DNA of 64,000 nucleotides from Clitoria ternatea (lineage: Eukaryota; Streptophyta; Magnoliopsida; Fabales; Fabaceae), in assembly GCA_037962975.1 (NCBI GenBank), contig CM075676.1, positions 25,725,001 through 25,789,000 on the forward strand. Direction: 5' to 3'. How positions within the stretch are numbered: position 1 is the first letter of the stretch; each line of letters opens with the position of its first letter. The translations under genes were made by a program, and so were the position numbers. Positions 45,574-57,017 of this stretch are shown one piece after another. The notes under the pieces are model-generated. The model saw only the letters and a list, made by a program, of their open reading frames with translations, was not told where the DNA came from and did not search any database.

Positions 45574-47895
45574 CTTGGGCGGTACCACTCAAAGCCTTCC
45601 CTCAAACCACACTCGCTCCACTCGGCATTTCCGCACCCGGATTTCGGCACCTGGTTCACTCGGAAAGGTCCGCTCTCAATTCACTCGGGTTGGCCCTTAT
45701 ACACACCAGCTCCATTTAGAAAACATAACACATTCCACGACTTCATTCAATCGGGACGCGTATACGAACAACTCAGAAATATTTCCCATCACCACTCACT
45801 CAGAATCCATGAAGACTTCTCACTCGGAATAGCTTTCACGTCCTTTTCGCCACTCGGGATATTTCACTTTTTATTTTCACTCGGTAACCATAATCTTTCC
45901 TACTCTAGTTATCCTACTAAGTCAAGACTCACTCAGATTCCCTTGCTACTAACAATTGACTACAATGGCGTCCACTTAGAGTCTTAGGCGTCACTTTTCT
46001 ATCGGGAAACCTTCACTCGGTGGATTCTCACTCGGAAATTGTTAATTATTCTATGCTCGGGAAAATCCTAGCAGTTATCACTCAGAAGGTATCTAGATCA
46101 TTCCTCACTCGGTGTCCCGTGCTCTCATTCACTCGGAAATACTTAAACTCTGCTACACTCAGAATAAATCGTGGTCTTGCTCCCCACATCTGCTCCTAAT
46201 CCCATTTCTACCCATAGCTATACCAACCCCACGCACTCAATAAGTACACATACATATATTACTCGGATCATTCACACAATATAGAATAACACACAGTATG
46301 ATGGATATAGAGAGGGATATAAATAAATACAGGCACACGATCGTGTCTCCTACCCAAGAGGGTTCAAGTTCTAGAATAAAGAGACTACGACTGAGATACG
46401 AGCCAGCCAAGGCTTAACAAGACATATACACAGCATATACATAAGCACATAATTTCCATAGTGCACCAGCACTTCACTCGGCATTCAGCTCCTCCTCCAC
46501 TCCTTATTTCGAGAGATATTCACTAAAAAATTACCACAGTAGGGGTGAGTATCTTAGATATTAAATGATAGATACTGACTTGGATTATCCTCAATCATAC
46601 AGCAATATGAATGCACATGGCTATCATTAAACATACACATAATATTTCAATAACATCAATAATTATACATAGAACAGGTTTCAATCGGCACAGACAGTGT
46701 ATGTAAATAGAATAATTCACTCGGTTCCGCAGTTGTGTGTAATCGGTTTCCGACATTGCAACATAGGCTCCCAGCCTTTTTATACATAGCCCTCAACTAT
46801 TAATTCAGCTCCCAGCTGCTTGGCCGTTTTACTCGTACCCAACCGTCTGCCCACAAGGTGACACCAACGCTCTCAGCGTCAACGGAGGTGTTCACGGACA
46901 GCCCGAGTCCCACTCAGAGGCTACCTTGAGTCCCACTCAAAGGCTTTCACAGCGTCCCACGTTTTTTAATTAACCGATGGTAGTGTCCCACACTACGTGC
47001 TCTCAGCACAACGCATCCCATGTGCCACACGCGGATTCATCACACAACACAGAATTCATATGCACACCTTTCACTCAACCATACATGCATCACATGCAAT
47101 CCGTAATAAGTATTCTCAGAACTCAATATATTAGTCCAACACACATGCTTCTCATGCAATCAGTATCATAGCTCAAATAGATGAATACAACAACACATGC
47201 GTTCCATGCAGTTGGTGTCAAGCAGTATCAGGATTCAATGAAGTAATCCAACAACACAAGCATATCATGCAATCGGTACTCAGCAGTATCAGGACTCAGA
47301 CAACACATGCATCAGTGTGATATATTACCAGATTCACTACGTCAACATTCGATCACATGCAGTCAGCCTTTTATATTAGTAACGACTTACATGTCACATA
47401 AACCACACGGTAATCATCATCAACAATTCAGCACACCCTTTCCATGCAATCATTCGACATCCTCAAGGCTATCAGCATGCATTTCAAGGACGGGACTAAA
47501 CATGCAACACTCAACTCTCACTCATCACGCACCCGGGTATTACACACTCCTCATGCAAGTACATTACACAGTAGAATACAGAATAACAATCATCAACACT
47601 TAGAACCCGTCCATAACCATGCATTTAAGATATAATGTACTCCCCCTACCAACTACGAAACTCCGAGAGACTCTTCTGCTGGGATGTTGGTCCTCTGCCT
47701 TGCTGCTTCACTCAATACTTCCACTCGTTCAGCCTCCTCTTGAACACTGTTGCCTTCCACGATTGACTCAGGAACAGGGGCAGTTTCTTCTTCCGCTTCG
47801 ACGATCGTCTTTCACTAACATGAGGGAGCTTCGACTCCTCTGCAGCACCGTCAACGAGGCTTCCGAAAGCAAAAAAAATGGAGACAGCGAGCAGA

Positions 47896-47940
47896 GAAGA
47901 AGAAGAAGAAGAAGAAGAAGAAGAAGAAGAAGAAGAAGAA
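47896..47940. repeat. (GAA)15 microsatellite
   Basis: Forty-five bases of perfect GAA repeat in the Tekay-A LTR. It creates the Arg-rich and Ser/Phe-rich open frames seen on both strands, which are not genes. Confidence 0.97.
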
Positions 47941-48251
47941 CGAAGGGGAAGAGAAGAAGGAAGAAGAAGGGAGAAGTCGCAGAGGGAAATCTGATGGAAT
48001 GAAAGGCAAAGAGACCCATCGACCAATTGTATATGCATGCACGAAAGAATGAAAAGGTGGGGTAGGAAAACGTGAAGCAGCAGTCTGCTCACGTCACCCA
48101 GTCACCATCAGCAACAATCAATAGTTAATCACACTTAATCAGCCCTCATTTGATTAATTAAGTCAATGGTAATTAATAAATAATTTTCCACTTCTGATAT
48201 TATTATTTTAATGGCTTTATTTCACCCGGTACTTCGTTTTAAATCGGGATG

Positions 48252-51200
48252 TTACAGTTCTCCCCCTCTCAAAAGAATTTTGTCCTCAAAATTCAATCGG
48301 TAACTCACCTTGATCAAACAACTCAGGGTACTGTTGCCTCATGGTATCCTCGCGTTCCCAGGTATAAGAGGTATACCCGTCCTACTGCCACTCTACTTCA
48401 ACCAGTTGCACATCCTTACTCCTTAAACGCTTTACCAATCGGTCCACTATTCTAGTCGGTATAGTCACAGTGGTCAGGTCCTCTTTAATCTCCACTTCAT
48501 CATCCGACATCGTGTGAGTGGAATCGTGTAAGTACTTCCTTAATTGAGACACATGAAACACGTTATGCAGTCGGGATAAGTAAGTCGATAATGCTACTTG
48601 GTACGCTACGGGACCGATCCGCTCTAATATTTCGTAAGGTCCAATATATCGGGGGCTTAGCTTTCCACGTTTTAAGGCTCGTCCGACTGTCTTGCTTGGT
48701 GAAGTCTTCAGAAACACCCTGTCTCCGACTGAAAACTCTAGCGGTTTGGTTCGTTTATCATGGTAGCTCTTCTGCCTATCCTGAGATGCCTTCATCTTTT
48801 CCCTTATCACTCGGATCTGTTCTGAGGTTTGCTTCCCAATTTCTGGTCCCAATAGCAGACTCTCACCTGATTCCGACCAACAAAATGGGGTTCGGCATCT
48901 TCGACCATATAATGCTTCGTAGGGTGCCATACCGATACTATTTTGGTGGCTATTGTTGTATGCAAACTCGATCAGGGAAAGGTATTGCTCCCAATCTCCA
49001 CCGTGCTCCAACACACACGCCCTTAGTAAGTCCTCCAAACTTTGTATCGTTCACTCAGATTGTCCATCCAATTGGGGGTGGTAAGCGGAACTTAGCCAAA
49101 GCTTCGTACTTAATTCCTGGTGTAGGCTGGTCCAAAACCGAGACGTGAATCTAGGGTCCCTATCCGATACGATAGAAGTCGGCACACCATGCAGTCGGAC
49201 AATTTCGCGAACGTAAATCCGGGCTAACTTATGTAATGGGTATCTCATGTTCATAGGTAGGAAGTGTGCACTTTTTGTCAGTCGGTCAACAATGACCCAA
49301 ATCGTATCATGGCCCGCTCTGTTTTTTGGCAATCCCATGACAAAGTCCATGGCGATTGAGTCCCATTTCCACACGGGGATTTCAAGGGGTTGCAATGCAC
49401 CATGCGGCTTCTGATGCTCAAGTTTCGATTTTTGACAGATAATACACCGAGCCATGTATTCTGCCACATTCCTCTTTAATCCAGGCCACCAGAATTGTGT
49501 TCTTAGGTCGTGGTACATCTTCGTTGTACCCGGGTGGATACTTAGTAGGCTTTTGTGGGCTTCATCGAGCACCAATCTTCTTAATTCTCCTCCACCCGGC
49601 ACGTATATTCTGTTTCTCACTCGGAAGATTCCATCCGATCCCTCGGTCAAGGACAAGTCCTTTCCTTTGGCTTGAGCCTCCTTCATCTCAGCCAAGTAGG
49701 AATCTGACTGCTGTTGTTCATACACGGATTTCAGAAATTCATTGGCAATCCTTAACGTACCGATTGTTATTTTCCGAGAGGAAGGGATGTCAACATGCAA
49801 ATTTATGTCTCGGAACTGTTCCAACAACTCCACCTCCTTCACCATCATCACTGCTATATGGAGGGATTTCCGACTCAACGCGTCAGCAAAAACGTTTGCC
49901 TTACCCGGATAGTACTTTAGCTCGAAGTCATAATCCTTTAAAAATTCCATCCATCTCCTCTGCCTCATGTTCAGCTCCTTCTGGTCGAATAAATATTCGA
50001 GGCTCTTGTGGTCGCTGTAAACTTCAAATTTAGAACCGTACAAGTAATGCCTCCATATTTTCAATGCGAAGACCACTGCTGCTAATTCTAAGTCGTGGGT
50101 CGGGTAATGCTGTTCGTGAGGCCTCAATTGTCGAGAGGCATAAGCTATCACTCGGTCCTTCTGCATTAGCACGCATCCTAATCCGAGTCCCGACGCATCA
50201 CAGTAAACCATGAAGCTCTCTTACAAATCAGGCAATGCTAGTACTGGAGCGGTCGTCAACTTGTCTTTTAGCTCTCGGAAACTGCTCTCGCACTCGGAAC
50301 TCCACACGAAGGGAGCGTTTTTCCGGGTCAATTTAGTCAGTGGCAAAACTAGCTTAGAAAAACCTTCAATAAACCGCCTATAATAACCAGCAAGGCCCAT
50401 AAAGCTCCTTATCTCCGAGACCGACTCGGGTCTCTCCCATGCCATTATAGCTGCCACCTTCGAAGGGTCTACCGAGACACCCTCCTTGGAAATCACATGT
50501 CCGAGAAAGTGGATCTTATCCATCCAGAAATTGCACTTCGAAAATTTTGCAAACAGCTGCTTCTCCTTCAAGACTTGAAGTACCGCTCAGAGGTGTTCTT
50601 CATGCTCATCAGAGGTCTTGGAGTAGACTAAGATATCATCGATAAGAACGACTATGAATCAGTCCAAGTACGGGTGGAATATGCTGTTCATGTAATTCAT
50701 GAATATGGCAGGTGCATTTGTCACACTGAACAACATCACTACATACTCGTAGTGGCCATACCGAGTCCTAAAGGCAGTCTTGGGAATATCCGAGTCCTTC
50801 ACCTGGATTTGGTGGTATCCCGACCGTAAATCGATTTTTGAGAAGACTGAAGCACCACGCAGTTGGTCAATCAGATCGTCGATCCTGGGCAACGGGTATC
50901 GGTTCTTAATTGTGAGTTTGTTTAGCTATCGGTAATCTATGCATAGTCTCATGCTACCATCCTTCTTCTTAACAAGTAGCACAGGTGCGCCCCATGGTGA
51001 TACACTCGGCCTAATGAATTGTTTACCGAGTAACTCATCCACCTGCTTCTTCAGCTCGGCCAATTCTGTTGGGGACATTCTATAAGGTGCATTGGAGACT
51101 GGCTCGGCTCCAGGGATCAGGTCAATAGAGAACTCAACTTCTCTAGTTGGAGGGACACCTGGCACATCATCCGGAAACATCTCTGGGAATTCACAAACAG

Positions 51201-51672
51201 TCAAAATTTTGTTCATTCGGGCTCTACTCTCACCCTCAGTTAGACAAAGCATCAAAAATAGCTGAGATATACCTTGTACCGTATAGTCCTCATCGCTTTG
51301 CCTCGGAAAAATTATCCTGCGGTTTCTATAGTCTACCAACACCTTGTTGGCTGAAAGCCAATCTACACCGAGTACAATGTTGAGATCCTTTAAAGGCATG
51401 CACACCAAATCAAAGGTGAAACTCCGATCGCCCAATACAAACGCTACGTCTTTACACATCGATGATGTCAACACCTTAGTGCCAGTCGGATTGGCTACTT
51501 CCAAAGTCCGATCCATATACACAGTCAGCAACTTTAAACGCCTTACACAATCATCGGCTATAAAAGAATGGGTGGCTCCCGAATCAAAAACTACATTAAG
51601 TGTATATCTACCGAGTGAGCACTTACATTGTACCAAGTCATTCGCTTGTACAGCATCTTCTACGTTGATGGC
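48252..51672 (-). pseudogene. pol: Tekay-A pol (protease, RT, RNase H, integrase, chromodomain-like tail)
   Basis: Protease: [12 protein letters not shown] near 51590. [26 protein letters not shown] and VVLIDDILVYS, where the usual YIDD Tyr is Leu. RNase H: VYCDASGLGLGCVL and YSDHKSLEYLF. Integrase: HPGTTKMYHDL, then CIICQKSK, Asp in AMDFVMGLP, Asp in VSDRDPRF and Glu in DGQSE; a TGA at 49051-49053 comes directly after that Glu. A chromodomain-like end (VQLVEVEWQ, then TWEREDTMRQQYPELF) marks it as a chromovirus. Stops at 50926, 50659 and 50221 match Gln or Arg codons in Tekay-B. The last codon TAA (48252-48254) lies inside the LTR. Confidence 0.9.
48257..48270 (-). other. Polypurine tract of Tekay-A
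   Basis: The minus strand reads GAGAGGGGGAGAAC directly before TGTAACATCC. The Tekay-B equivalent, GAGTAGGGAAGAAC, lies at 59764-59777. The end of pol reads through this tract. Confidence 0.8.
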
Positions 51673-52684
51673 TTAGACTCTTCCCACCGCTGGTTGATCG
51701 GTATTTCTTTCTCGGTTACTTTGAGCAAGCATCATGTTTCCTCTGGCTCTGTCGCCTCTGCCCCCCGGTCTTTGACTATCGCTCCCACGGCTCCTCTCTT
51801 GGAAACCTCCCTGACGCATATTGGTACTTGCTTGACGGAGTTGGGGGCAGTTAGGGCGAATGTGCCCCTTCCTATTACAATGGAAGCACACTATCTCACC
51901 ATCATTGTTGCAGTCCTGAGCGTAGTGATTTCCTCCACACTTAAAACATTTTCCGTTCCCCATAACTGGTCATCTTTCTTACTGGCTCCGACCCCTAAAT
52001 CTGGAAAAAGGTTTGCTCCTACCAGCATTGTTCGGCCTCTTGAAGCGGGATTGCTGGGGCTTCAAGTAATAGTCTGCTTTGCTGCTCTGGCCCGAGTGGG
52101 CCTTGTCGTCTTCTTCAAATATTCTACACTTATTCACCAATACAGGAAAACTCCTAATCTCTTGGTATCTGCAGGCTCTTTTAATGTCTGATCTCAATCC
52201 GTTCTCAAATTTAAGGCATTTAGAACTCTCCGTTCCAGGTTGTTGGAAGGGCGGGTAAAATAAGCACAGTTCTTCAAATCTAGCTGCGTACTCCTCCACA
52301 GACATGGAGCCCTGTTTTAATTCCATGAATTCAAGTTCCTTCCGACTCCTGATTGTGTCAGGGAAATATTTCTCTAAGAAGCATGTCTTGAAATTTTCCC
52401 AGGTCAGCTGGGTATCAGCATCAGTCAGTCGGTTTCTGGCGATTTTCCACCAGTTCTTTGCTTCGTCCCGCAGTATGTACACTGCGCACTCCACCTTCTG
52501 GGCCTCGGTACAGTGAAGACCCCCAAAAATCCTCTCTAACTCCTGAGTCCATTTATAAGCTGCCTCGAGGTTACGTCCTCCTTGAAACTCGCTCGGCTTC
52601 CTCTTCAGGAAGCGGTCCAACACTTGGCCATCTTCAGCTCGAGGCTGATCCTGCCTCTCGAACACGTCCGCAAAACGTTGGAAT
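51673..52684 (-). pseudogene. gag: Tekay-A gag, truncated at its N-terminus by CACTA-2
   Basis: The frame from 52684 reads FQRFADVFERQDQPRAEDG, then the gag core (FKTCFLEKYFPDTIRSRKEL, MSVEEYAARFEELCLFYPP). A stop at 51979 separates two knuckles: CFKCGGNHYAQDC, a shortened CX2CX3HX4C form, and CFHCNRKGHIRPNC, a CX2CX4HX4C form. The first part of gag should lie beyond the CACTA-2 insertion. Tekay-B has the same gag with fewer defects. Confidence 0.88.
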
Positions 52685-52699
52685 CACTACTACAAAAAA

Positions 52700-52995
52700 G
52701 GCTTTTGTCAGCGGTTCCGTAATAGCTATTGTCAGCGGTACAAGCGCAGAAAATAATGGCGCTATTAATAGCATAAAAAACAATGTCAGCGCTTATACCG
52801 TTGACATTAGTTATGTATTGTCAGCGGTTGTAATGCGGAACCGCTGACAATAGTCAAACAATGTCAGCGGTTAGGATGAGGAACCGCAGACAATAAGCAA
52901 ACAATAAGCAAACATTGTCTGCGGTTGTGATGCGGAACCGCAGACAATAGTCTCACAATGTCTGCGCTTAAACCTATAACCGCAGACAATAGTTG
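52700..52995. repeat. Subterminal repeat array of CACTA-2
   Basis: About eight half-sites of TGTCAGCGGTT or TGTCTGCGGTT, paired with AACCGCTGACAATA or AACCGCAGACAATA across loops of roughly 10-12 bases. The motif differs from that of CACTA-1 but has the same paired layout. Confidence 0.85.
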
Positions 52996-54546
52996 GTTTT
53001 TTTAAAATTTTTAATTTTTTTAATTTTCTAAACCTGTATTAAATATGATAAACTAATTTCTAAACCTGTATTAAATATGATAAACTAATTTTTAGTTACA
53101 CTATATAGTTTGAAAACTTACCTTTAAACATTAATTTAGTTTATTCCATGAAAAATCAAATTAGGATGTTCAAAAGAATATCTCTTAATGCAATCCACTC
53201 TACGGGATAGATATATATCTCATCCATTACATATTTATTTGATTTCCCAATTAAAGGTTATATTTATGCATTAAAGTACAGTTTTCACTATAGAAGAATC
53301 AAATTCTTAATGCTAAAGTAAAAATCTGATATAAGTTCATTGATTTTATTTTATCTAAGTATAATTAAGTTAAAATATATACTATATTCATTTTATTTAA
53401 CAAGTAATTTAAAGTCATGGGGACCTGAAAGACAATAACAGGAAATAATCACCATGATATTGATAGTTTTGGTTCTAAAATTACCATATAAGCTACCACC
53501 TTACCTTTTTGATTAAATAATCATCATATGAAGTTGATCATATTTAATTAAGATTAAAAACGTTGTTTATTTTCAATATAATTATTAATCTATCCAGTTT
53601 ACCTTTTTATTTGGTTCTAGATATATCTCCAATTAGGAATCCAGGATAATATTTAATATATATTTTTCAATTATATTCCTTTATTCTTTAATTATCTTAT
53701 TTATTTTATCGGAACTTAAAGATATTAATCGATGGGAAAATATTAAAGTAGGCATATAAACAAAATTGAAGGGAGTAGTATCTACCTGCAGTAGATTCAA
53801 TACCCAATATATTGCTGAGCAAGTTTTTGCGTAATTTCTACTATCAATATAGTTAAGCAATGATCTTATTAACAACAATCCATACCAACGATGTTACATG
53901 GACAAATGATAAAGATTAGATTATAACATTATTGTTGCTGAAGAGTAATTACTGATATTTTTTTGAGAGGATAAATTCAAATTGTGAAACTTTTATAAGA
54001 CCAAGAGCTTAATTAAATATTTGAGGACTAGTTGGGGTACTTTTTTAATATTTTTTAATTTAATTTGTTAATTCTCAACCTGATTTATTAGTATGCTATA
54101 GCAAACCCATGCCATCAACTTTAAAGTATTCTTAGTGATTTGATATTATATCTGTATTATACACTGATCAAATTGCAATGTAATTGCAATCATTATTTTC
54201 AATGTTAACTTGTTATAAGTTAGATATAGTTGTTGTTATAATATATATATATATATATATATTGGAGTCTCACTAATATAATATGACAATGACTTTGAAG
54301 GGGTTTTTTACTAAGATAAAAGTCATATCAGAGTAGCATCTCTATCAATCTTATTAATCAACTATCTAGAATTATCTGTTTTCTAAAATCCATTTAACTA
54401 TCCAAAAAGAGAACATGGTGGAACTTTCTGAAGTAGGACTTACTCACCAGAGAAGGTGGCTGGACTAAAGTTTTCAGGTTTCAACTAGAACATGGTACTT
54501 CCAGCAAAATGGGGACCCAAGAAACAACCTTACAAGTTTGTGCTTG
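52996..54546. other. AT-rich CACTA-2 interior without recognised genes
   Basis: Strongly AT-rich, with a short duplicated segment (TTTCTAAACCTGTATTAAATATGATAAACTAA twice around 53025-53090, cited by position) and an (AT)11 microsatellite at 54241-54262. No convincing open frame. Confidence 0.5.
54241..54262. repeat. (AT)11 microsatellite
   Basis: Twenty-two bases of perfect AT repeat in the non-coding CACTA-2 interior. Confidence 0.95.
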
Positions 54547-54697
54547 TCAGAGAGGGTGAGACTTGCTGCCAGAGGGGGACACATTCACTGGAGAAGGTGG
54601 CTGGACTGAAGTAGTCAAGTGCTTGCCATTAACTTGCCCAATCATAGCCTTACAACCACTTACAACAATCTTCTTTGCACCAGACGGAAGCTTAATC
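54547..54697 (-). pseudogene. Ribosomal protein L8 (uL2, cytosolic) gene fragment
   Basis: On the minus strand a good splice acceptor (ATATTGCAG at 54706-54698) is followed by a 49-codon frame that starts [20 protein letters not shown] and continues QVNGKH, then diverges and stops at 54547-54549. From knowledge of the family, IKLPSGxKKIVPSGCRAMIGQVAGG is a highly conserved block of eukaryotic 60S L8/uL2. About 24 of the first 28 residues fit. After that the match is lost and the tail ([13 protein letters not shown]) is unrelated. This is an exon piece, not a gene. Its place inside CACTA-2 suggests capture. A 16-bp segment of the tail region is repeated at 54451-54466 and 54592-54607. Confidence 0.75.
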
Positions 54698-55511
54698 CTG
54701 CAATATCACACATGAAAAACAAAATAAATCCTAACATATTATACTTCACCATAACAAGTAGTTCTCATATTAGTCACGCATTTTAGTCCTGGAAGATTAA
54801 ATATGGAGTACTCCCTTATGATATAAGAATCTAGGAATCATGGACCATGCGCTTGATATTCTAATAACTTAAATTGACCATAAGCAATAATGAATTGATA
54901 TTCTAATAACGAATTTAGGATGTAATGGTACCCAAATGCCAAAGAACATATCAATCAGGAGCCAATAAGTAATAATGAAAATTGTTAATACATGATAATC
55001 AATCAATCATCATACACAAAGACAAATCCTACATATCTCACACTAGACTCTATAAATAACATTTCACAACAAATCAATCATGTTGCTGAAGTTTCAGTTC
55101 AAGAATATTCATATCATTTAAGATATAGACTGAAATGCTATTTAAACAAGAAAACTCTCATCTTATAGTCTCTACTTTTCAAGATGAAAATTTAACGGTT
55201 ATTATCATTTGTTGTTTTAAAAAAACTTTGTGATTTTATTATATCTAGTTAATGATTTTATCTATTTTTTTAAAATAAAAATATATATTGACCGAATAGA
55301 ATGACCTTCATTAAAATCATGGTAGCCTGAACCGAATAAACCTCTATCATTTTATGAAGACAGAGACTATGATATGTTAAAATCAAATTAAAAATAAGGC
55401 CAAGCTTTTATCCTCACCCAAGGTCCTGCAAAATAGCCATCGTTACATTAAGCAGATCACAAACCAATGGTTAAAACAATTAATAGAATCATGATGCAGA
55501 AAAACACATAC

Positions 55512-55574
55512 CTTAATTCCTTGACTTTGATAGGCTCCAAAGCAGCAATAATGTCAGCCAGTATCTTGATCATG
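55512..55574 (-). other. Exon-like segment of unknown origin
   Basis: The minus strand reads through ILADIIAALEPIKVKEL and ends AAG|GTATGTG, a good splice donor (55511-55505). A short possible exon, GACCTTGG, with a TTTTGCAG acceptor follows at about 55418-55425. The reading frame does not join smoothly to the L8 piece downstream, so they may come from different genes. I do not recognise the protein. Confidence 0.4.
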
Positions 55575-57017
55575 TTATTGAAAATAAAACATTATATTAG
55601 AGCCCATGACTCTTGACTAGTATAGCTAATTGGTAAAAACTAAAAAGTAAACACAATGACATAACAGATGTATGAAAACTTTGATTTCAAGTTGCAGAGG
55701 TGCCCTGAGGTTTTGTATTTCAAGTTGCAGCAATATAATGATCTTTGTTGCTATAAATGTCTATTAAGTTATGTGCAGAGAGTGAGACTGAGAGAACAGA
55801 AATGGCACTCACATATTTTTGTAAAGTCAGCACCTTTAGCCAATATAGTAATGGCAAAGAACAGAAAAACCACAACTAATAAATTAGTGGTTCATGAGTC
55901 ACAACTGAGAAGTCACAAATGTTGTTTCCTGTCACGCAAAGGAAGAGAAAGTCCACAAAAGAGGCATCTTGTCAGCAATAAGTTTCTAACCTGTCAAAAC
56001 CATACAATGTTACAATCAGCAGCTTCCTCATCTTGAGAATATATAGAGAGGAAATAACAACAGATAAAAAAAAGGAAAAATATAAAAAATTAAGAAAGCA
56101 ATGTTACAATCAATAAGACAATAATATGATGATAGCTGAAAAACTATAAATAACTATAATTATACCATGCTATTGAAAAACTATAAATAACTATAACTAT
56201 ACGATGCTGTTGAAAAACCTGCTAAATATGCACCACAACAATATTGAAACATTTTTCATTGTTCATATCCATTCCAAATTACCTATCTTATTTGCTGGAT
56301 CAAAGCTAGTAGCAACTTTGATTTGCCTTAAACTGAAATAACTTGCAGCTTTGATTAGTAACAACTTTGATTTATCTTGAAGTTCAGTAACAAGGTAAGA
56401 GTAACTTGTCAATAATAAAAATAATAATTGAATAGAAGTCTCAGGATCAAGTACAAGAACTAAATTATTGATTTCAAGCCAAAAAAAATAAAATTAAACC
56501 AAAGAGAAGAAGTTTGAGTGGGAATATGCAAATTAATGATGATGACAAGTTGAGAATGAAGATAGCTAGTACTCTAGCAAGTCTAAAGTATAAACTACTT
56601 ATTCAATTGAAGGTATCAGGAAGCAACACTTTCAAAATCTTAAAGGAACATCAACCAACCCAGCATTTCTAATCATGATGACAAGTGGCACTGGTGCTGG
56701 ACTTAATTAGTTTAAGGACTATTTTATTTGAATATACTGAAATCATAAATAAGGTATCTAACCACTTCAGCACCAAAATGAAAAGTAAATAAATAGATAT
56801 AAGATCAAGACACTTAAAAGTTTCAACATCATTCTTGTGCATTACAAACAACTACCAACACTAAAGGTTCAATGTTACCAGTGCATTAGTCCAAGATTTA
56901 CAAGAATTTGGTGTAACACTAAAATAAAATCATTTAAAGGAACACCAAATCAAGCATGTAAAATGAAATTTATATAAATTTAAAGTTGCATCAATAACTA
57001 TTGGAAAGAGTTCAAAG
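55575..57017. other. AT-rich interval before Tekay-B
   Basis: No feature I can support. A 122-codon open frame at 55668-56036 is not recognisable as a protein. The last five bases, CAAAG (57013-57017), would be the Tekay-B target duplication if repeated at its other end. Confidence 0.4.

Larger units (their letters stand above)
43706..48256 (-). repeat. 3' LTR of Tekay-A, with a nested solo LTR
   Basis: On the minus strand it begins TGTAACATCCCGATTT at 48256 and ends GGGTGTTACA at 43706. Without the nested LTR and its duplicate it is about 2.9 kb, close to the 2.7 kb LTR of Tekay-B. It contains a CACTCGG-rich block (about 45600-46270) and a GAA microsatellite. Confidence 0.88.
43706..52684 (-). 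mobile_element. Tekay-A: Ty3-gypsy chromovirus, 3' LTR to gag
   Basis: Reading the minus strand: gag, two zinc knuckles, protease, RT, RNase H, integrase with a chromodomain-like tail, polypurine tract and 3' LTR. The left flank ATTCC (43701-43705) is the expected duplication; the other end is outside the window. Gag is cut at 52684 by CACTA-2. The copy is more decayed than Tekay-B. Confidence 0.9.
52685..57017 (+). mobile_element. CACTA-2: one end and interior of a second CACTA transposon
   Basis: The left end CACTACTACAAAAAAGG breaks Tekay-A gag after AAT (52682-52684, possible 3-bp duplication). A subterminal array of GTCAGCGGTT/AACCGCTGAC inverted pairs follows at once, as expected of CACTA. 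The opposite terminus is not in the window. The right limit given is simply where Tekay-B begins; CACTA-2 may resume beyond the right edge. No transposase is seen. A ribosomal-protein gene fragment at 54547-54697 may be captured host DNA. Confidence 0.7.

Noticed and set aside
47619..48092. Arg-rich open frame on the plus strand and Ser- or Phe-rich frames on the minus strand
   Set aside because: They are produced by the (GAA)15 microsatellite in the Tekay-A LTR.
48591..52191. Plus-strand open frames of 110-187 codons (48591-49148, 49497-50033, 51628-52191) and similar ones at 60016-63558
   Set aside because: They are antisense to Tekay pol and gag, and both Tekay copies show them only because the sense strand is conserved.
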